A stretch of DNA of 64,000 nt from Shimia sp049116215 (lineage in GTDB: Bacteria; Pseudomonadota; Alphaproteobacteria; Rhodobacterales; Rhodobacteraceae): NCBI RefSeq assembly GCF_049116215.1, contig NZ_JAGDZB010000007.1, forward strand, positions 262,946-326,945, given 5' to 3'. Below are positions 60,145-64,000 of the stretch, piece by piece. The translations under genes and the position numbers were made by a program. Position 1 is the first letter of the stretch. Every line of letters starts with the position of its first letter. Below the pieces are notes generated by a model. It worked only from the letters and a program-made list of their open reading frames with translations, searched no databases and was not told where the DNA came from.

Positions 60145-62553
60145 ATGGGATATCGTGGTCGTGGTTATCTGAGGAACAAAGACATGGAGGTGGATGCCTC
60201 GGGTGCGTTCCACGGGCAATTCATCTGGACCCGAAGAGGAGATGATGAGGTCTTTGGGTCTGACCATGGCGACTTTATTTTCACGGGCCGTGGGGACGAT
60301 ACGGTTGAAGGCGGCGGCGGCAACGACGTGATGTTTGGCGGCCGCGGCACAGATACCGCGGTCTTTTCAGGCTCTGTACTGGATTACAAAGTGCTGAGCT
60401 TTGGGTGTGGGCGCTGGAACCTTGTCCAGGGGGCCGACGGCTATGATTTCCTGCATAGCTTTGAGGTCTTGCAGTTTGACGATTTCACGCTGGACTTGAG
60501 GTCCAACAACGATCCGCTGGTCATCCTGCGAGATGACGGCTTGGAGGCGTCGCAAGGCGAGCCTCTGAGTTTTCAGGTGGATTTCTATGATCTGGACGGC
60601 TCCACCGTGGAACTGGTTTCGGCCAGCGTAACCGGCAGCGGCACTCTGTCCACGCAGAACAGCGGTGCAAGTCAGGTTGGGCACATCGGTGTTGGCGGCG
60701 GAACAAGCGTCTCCTTTGATCCGGGCAGCGCTTATGACAACCTTGGCGCCGGTGAAAGCATCACCGAAACAGTCACACTTGTCATCTCTGATGGGCAGGG
60801 CGGCACCACAACTGTGACTTATGACATCACAATCGAAGGGCAAAACGACGCCCCTTTAGCTTTGGCGGTTTCGGCGGCCGCGACCGAAGACGCCGCCATC
60901 GTTGTGGCGGCTGATTACAGCGATATCGACACCAACGACACGCACAGCTTCTCCATCGATACGACCGGCACCCTGGGCACTGTCACAAACAACAGCGACG
61001 GAACTTTCAGCTATGACCCGACCGCCGCATTTGACAGCCTTGCCGCTGGAGAAACCGCAACGGATACATTCACTTACACTGTGGATGACGGCAATGGCGG
61101 CACCGCAACCGAAACGGTGACCATTACAATTCTGGGCCAGAACGATGCCCCCGTCGCCATGGCTGTCAGCGACACCTCCGATGAAAACGGCCCCACAATC
61201 ACCGTTTCCGCGGATTTTTCAGACATCGATGCTGCCGACAAACACACGTTTGGTGTTGGTACCACCGGCACGCTTGGGGCTGTGACCAACAATGGCGATG
61301 GCACCTTTAACTATGATCCCAACGGGGCCTTTGAAAGTCTCGCAGTTGGGGAAACCGCCACAGACACGTTCACTTACACGGTGGACGACGGCAATGGCGG
61401 CACCGCCATTGAGACCGTGACCATCACAATTCAAGGCCAAAATGACGCGCCGGTGGCGCTGGCGGTTGGGGCCGCCGCCAGTGAAGATGGACCGGTTGTG
61501 ACAGTTTCAGCCAATGTTTCAGATGTAGATACCTCCGACACCCACACCTTTACCGTCGACACCACCGGCACACTTGGATCGGTGACCAACAACGGCGACG
61601 GCACCTTTGACTATGACACCAACGGCGCTTTTGAGAGCCTAGGGGTCGGAGAGACCGCAACCGACACGTTTACGTACACGGTGGATGACGGCAACGGCGG
61701 CACCGCAACGGAGACTGTTACAGTGACCATCACCGGCCAGAATGACGCTCCGATTGCGGAAGCGGTGGTTGGCGAAGTTGGCGAAGACCCTGCGGCTTTC
61801 AGTTCTGCAAACGTCGGAGCCTACACAATCCCAAACTACGGGCGGTTTTACGTCTATGACTTTGACACGGGCACAGCCATTTCGATCCCGCGGGACGGCG
61901 GTGCGAATAACACCTATGACCAGCTCGCAGCCCAGTATCTGAGCGACGGCAACGGCGTTGTCTTGCAAGCCAACCCCAACAATGTGGGATGGGGGTTTGC
62001 AGCTGTCGTCTATGTGGATGGGGTCGGAGACTTCGTTGATGCCTCCACCTTTGATGTCTTAGGCAGCAACGGCGATGAAGACCGCTCCAATGGAGACTGG
62101 ATTGCGTTTGGCGACAGCAACGAGAACATTGACAGCATCGAATTTGCCATCGTTGGACTAGATCTGGGAAATGGTTACTCAGTGGATGCGCAGGTTTCGA
62201 TTGGGCCATTGAACTATGAATTCTACACGACAGACGACCTGCGCGTGGATGGCGCACAGTTCAGTTCCACAATGAATGGCCCAAGTCCGTCGGTCACAGT
62301 TGCGGCTGGCGTCACCGATCCGGACAGCGACAATTTTGTGTTTAGCGTTGACGACAGCGGAACCCTTGGGTCCGTTGTCAATAATGGCGATGGCACGTTC
62401 ACTTATTCGGCTGACGGCATGTTTGAACATCTGGACAGTGGCGAAACGGCCACCGATAGCTTCTCTTATACGGTTGATGACGGAGAAGGTGGTTTGGATA
62501 CCGAATTGGTCACCATCACCATCACAGGTTCTGACGATTTCTTGTTTGCCTAG
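60145..62553 (+). CDS. RTX/VCBS-repeat cadherin-like surface protein
   Basis: 802 aa, no Sec signal. Residues ~28-75 carry RTX calcium-binding nonapeptides (GRGDDTVEGGGGNDVMFGGRG). About residues 130-230 are a variant repeat, then three ~100-residue VCBS/cadherin-like units (each with DTSDTHTF, GTLGSVTNNGDGTF, ETATDTFTYTVDDGNGG, QNDAP). The final unit is split by a ~160-residue insert. C-terminal ITGSDDFLFA resembles type I secretion ends. Likely secreted adhesin or biofilm protein; no secretion genes are beside it. Confidence 0.85.
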   Translation: MGYRGRGYLRNKDMEVDASGAFHGQFIWTRRGDDEVFGSDHGDFIFTGRGDDTVEGGGGNDVMFGGRGTDTAVFSGSVLDYKVLSFGCGRWNLVQGADGYDFLHSFEVLQFDDFTLDLRSNNDPLVILRDDGLEASQGEPLSFQVDFYDLDGSTVELVSASVTGSGTLSTQNSGASQVGHIGVGGGTSVSFDPGSAYDNLGAGESITETVTLVISDGQGGTTTVTYDITIEGQNDAPLALAVSAAATEDAAIVVAADYSDIDTNDTHSFSIDTTGTLGTVTNNSDGTFSYDPTAAFDSLAAGETATDTFTYTVDDGNGGTATETVTITILGQNDAPVAMAVSDTSDENGPTITVSADFSDIDAADKHTFGVGTTGTLGAVTNNGDGTFNYDPNGAFESLAVGETATDTFTYTVDDGNGGTAIETVTITIQGQNDAPVALAVGAAASEDGPVVTVSANVSDVDTSDTHTFTVDTTGTLGSVTNNGDGTFDYDTNGAFESLGVGETATDTFTYTVDDGNGGTATETVTVTITGQNDAPIAEAVVGEVGEDPAAFSSANVGAYTIPNYGRFYVYDFDTGTAISIPRDGGANNTYDQLAAQYLSDGNGVVLQANPNNVGWGFAAVVYVDGVGDFVDASTFDVLGSNGDEDRSNGDWIAFGDSNENIDSIEFAIVGLDLGNGYSVDAQVSIGPLNYEFYTTDDLRVDGAQFSSTMNGPSPSVTVAAGVTDPDSDNFVFSVDDSGTLGSVVNNGDGTFTYSADGMFEHLDSGETATDSFSYTVDDGEGGLDTELVTITITGSDDFLFA
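60844..61740 (+). repeat. Tandem ~300-bp VCBS repeats
   Basis: Three units begin at the Asn-Asp-Ala-Pro codons at 60844, 61141 and 61441 (297, 300 and 300 bp). Similar at both DNA and protein level, especially around the DNA for GETATDTFTYTVDDGNGG. Confidence 0.85.
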
Positions 62554-62559
62554 TTGGCA

Positions 62560-62610
62560 AAGCCGCGGTTACAGGCAGGCGCCACTTAAGCGAGGCGCCT
62601 CCAGCGGCTT
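62560..62610 (+). terminator. Nested hairpin after the RTX gene
   Basis: AAGCCGC/GCGGCTT outside and AGGCGCC/GGCGCCT inside make a two-stem structure starting 7 bp after the stop. Only a weak A/T run follows, so termination strength is uncertain. Confidence 0.5.
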
Positions 62611-62738
62611 GGCAAAAACCAGTTGTTTAGAGATCTCTGGCTCGCTTTGGGAATATCCGAAACTCTGTGTATGAGGCTTAGCCCATGCGAGTTTAACGGC
62701 TCATTTGTTGAACCGTTGTGGGTATAAGTTAGCGAACT

Positions 62739-63165
62739 GGTTGCGCGCAAGGTGCTGGCTTGGCGCATCTCGAACACGATGGAAGCTGACGTCTGCGTGG
62801 AGGCGTTGAACGAGGCCATCGCGAACTTCGGACCGCCCGAGATCATGAACACTGACCAAGGGTCACAGTTCACGCCATTCGCCTGGACTGACAGACTGCG
62901 CCGATCCGGCGTCCGCATCTCGATGGATGACAAGAGCTGTTTTGTCGACATCGCCTTCATCGAGCGACTCTGGCGATCCTTGAAATACGAATGCGTCTAC
63001 CTGCACGCTTGGGAAACCGGATCGGAAGCAAAGGCTGGCGTCAAAAAGTGGGTGGAGCTCTACTACCAAAAGCGCCCCCATTCTGCCCTCGGCGGCAAAC
63101 CACCCGCTGTGATCTTTGGCAGCGAAGTGGAACTACCAACACCAATCAGCAGGAGCAAAGAGTAG
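62739..63165 (+). mobile_element. IS3-family orfB, 3' fragment
   Basis: Reads VARKVLAWRISNTM and on to the C-terminus of an IS3-group transposase: second catalytic Asp in NTDQGSQFT and Glu in FIERLWRSLKYECVYLHAW, ending in RPHSALGGKPP. The first catalytic Asp and all of orfA are absent, so inactive. The frame has no matching start; the ATG 62791 is internal. It abuts the recombinase remnant within ~40 bp. Confidence 0.88.
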
Positions 63166-63202
63166 CTTAATCTACGCCGGAAACTGCCCAAAGATTGGGG
63201 TT

Positions 63203-64000
63203 AGCTCCGCCAACACATTTGATCTGGTGATCAGTGAGGCGTTTGACAGTTTGTCACGCAACCAGGCTAACATCGCCCAATTGTTCCAACGCCTGATGTT
63301 TTTGAACGTCGCTATTGAGCCCCTCTCTGAAGCGTGCATTTCGGAGATGATTATTGGCCTTAAGGTCACAATGAACGCACTCTCCCTCAAAGGCCTCGCG
63401 GCCAAAACCCATCGCGGTTTGAAGGCGCGCGCACGTGCTGGGAAGTCAGTTGGAGGCAAAGCCTATGGCTACAAGGTTGTCCACGAGTTCGACGAAGCCG
63501 GTGCCCCCGTGCGGGCCGTCGGATCATCGCACCTACTGAATCCAAGATCGTCTGGCGGATCTTTGAAGACTATGCCGCCGATATCTACCCGAAGAAGATA
63601 GCAGCAGCTTTTTATGAGGAACGTGCACCCGGCTCGACTGGGCGTTGTTGGGGAGCCTCGACGTTGCATGACAATCGGGAAAGCGGCACGGGTATTTTAA
63701 GTAATAGGCTCTATTTCGGGCGCCAGGTGTGGTACCGTCTGCAATACGTCAAGGATCCTGACACCGGCAAACGCCATGCCCGCCTTCATCTGCCTGACGA
63801 CTGGGTCAATTCGGTTGGAAAGGCGAACTACGGCTGTGCCAACACGCGCAACAAGGGAACCTGCTCCAACCGCCTCACGATCAAACGCACCGATCTGGAA
63901 GACCGCGTTCTGTGCGGTCTCAAAGACCAGTTGCTGCACTCGGATTTGATTGCGGAGTTTGTCAAATCCTATCAGGAGGAGCACAACCGCCTCACAGCCC
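63203..64000 (+). pseudogene. Serine site-specific recombinase pseudogene (continues past window)
   Basis: Similarity starts at NTFDLVISEAFDSLSRN, so the catalytic-serine N-terminus is missing. MNALSLKGLAAKTHRGLKAR and AYGYKVVHEFDEAGAPVR follow. At ~63512-63515 a missing G shifts the frame; the next frame gives RRIIAPTESKIVWRIFEDYA, GASTLHDNRESGTGILSNRL, YVKDPDTGKRH. After LPDDWV it jumps to VGKANYGCANTRNKGTC, skipping the ~80 residues with the first zinc-ribbon cysteines. Three independent lesions, so inactive. Confidence 0.85.

Noticed and set aside
60844..61740. Regular repeats considered as a CRISPR array
   Set aside because: Units are ~300 bp, in frame, and encode VCBS domains; there are no short repeats with unique spacers.
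62752..63165. Intact transposase gene
   Set aside because: The upstream catalytic Asp and orfA are missing; only the C-terminal part of OrfB remains.

Overview
The window looks like chromosome (or a large replicon) of a marine alphaproteobacterium of the Rhodobacterales/Roseobacter type. This is inferred from gene content and arrangement: form I CO dehydrogenase, TRAP uptake, cobalamin riboswitches, an AcnB-type aconitase, a TIGR02300-type acidic protein, and tight operons with many ATGA overlaps. No species can be named from the sequence alone.

Layout. 0-10 kb is ordinary chromosome: a metallophosphoesterase cut by the window edge, a D-amino-acid transaminase, a ferric-reductase-like flavocytochrome, a quinone oxidoreductase, an MFS exporter, a GntR regulator with a palindrome over its own ribosome-binding site, a zinc peptidase, tRNA-Ala(GGC), a membrane LytTR regulator and a PAP2 phosphatase. 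acnB fills 9.8-12.6 kb. From 13 to 27.3 kb there are two cobalamin-riboswitch operons: a DUF1636 protein with a BtuFCD/FecBCD-like importer (+ strand), and a cobalt ECF transporter with NikK/NikL-like accessory proteins (- strand). Between them lies a dipeptide ABC operon ending in a D-Ala-D-Ala dipeptidase (ddp-like), with a divergent RpiR regulator.

27.6-30.4 kb is a small graveyard: a secreted-protein gene stopped by an in-frame amber, a haloalkane dehalogenase broken at a perfect inverted repeat and truncated where an SDR gene now borrows its start codon, and a divergent lysR gene frameshifted by one base. 30.6-34.6 kb holds a two-subunit molybdenum hydroxylase (IorAB type) in an operon with a methyltransferase and an AraC regulator. 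About 1.2 kb of debris follows, with an IS3 remnant and the 3' half of an initiator-tRNA-like sequence.

35.8-45.3 kb is a form I aerobic CO dehydrogenase cluster: a CoxC/H-like MHYT-LytTR regulator, then coxM-S-L-D-E-F, a 30-codon ORF ending in Cys-Cys, coxG and coxI. The CoxL active-site loop is SYRCSFR.

45.9-57.1 kb encodes a complete oxidative uronate pathway: a TRAP transporter, uronate dehydrogenase, galactarolactone isomerase, galactarolactone cycloisomerase, 5-keto-4-deoxyglucarate dehydratase and alpha-ketoglutarate semialdehyde dehydrogenase. It also has a GntR/FCD regulator, an SDR and an RraA-like protein. An identical 15-mer lies before the SDR-ALDH and TRAP operons, with a 12/15 match before the udh/kdgD pair. 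57.5-59.8 kb is a convergent response regulator/histidine kinase pair whose 3' ends overlap. 60.1-62.6 kb is an RTX/VCBS-repeat protein with a domain inserted in its last repeat. The window ends in mobile debris: the 3' part of an IS3 orfB fused to a serine-recombinase pseudogene with at least three lesions.
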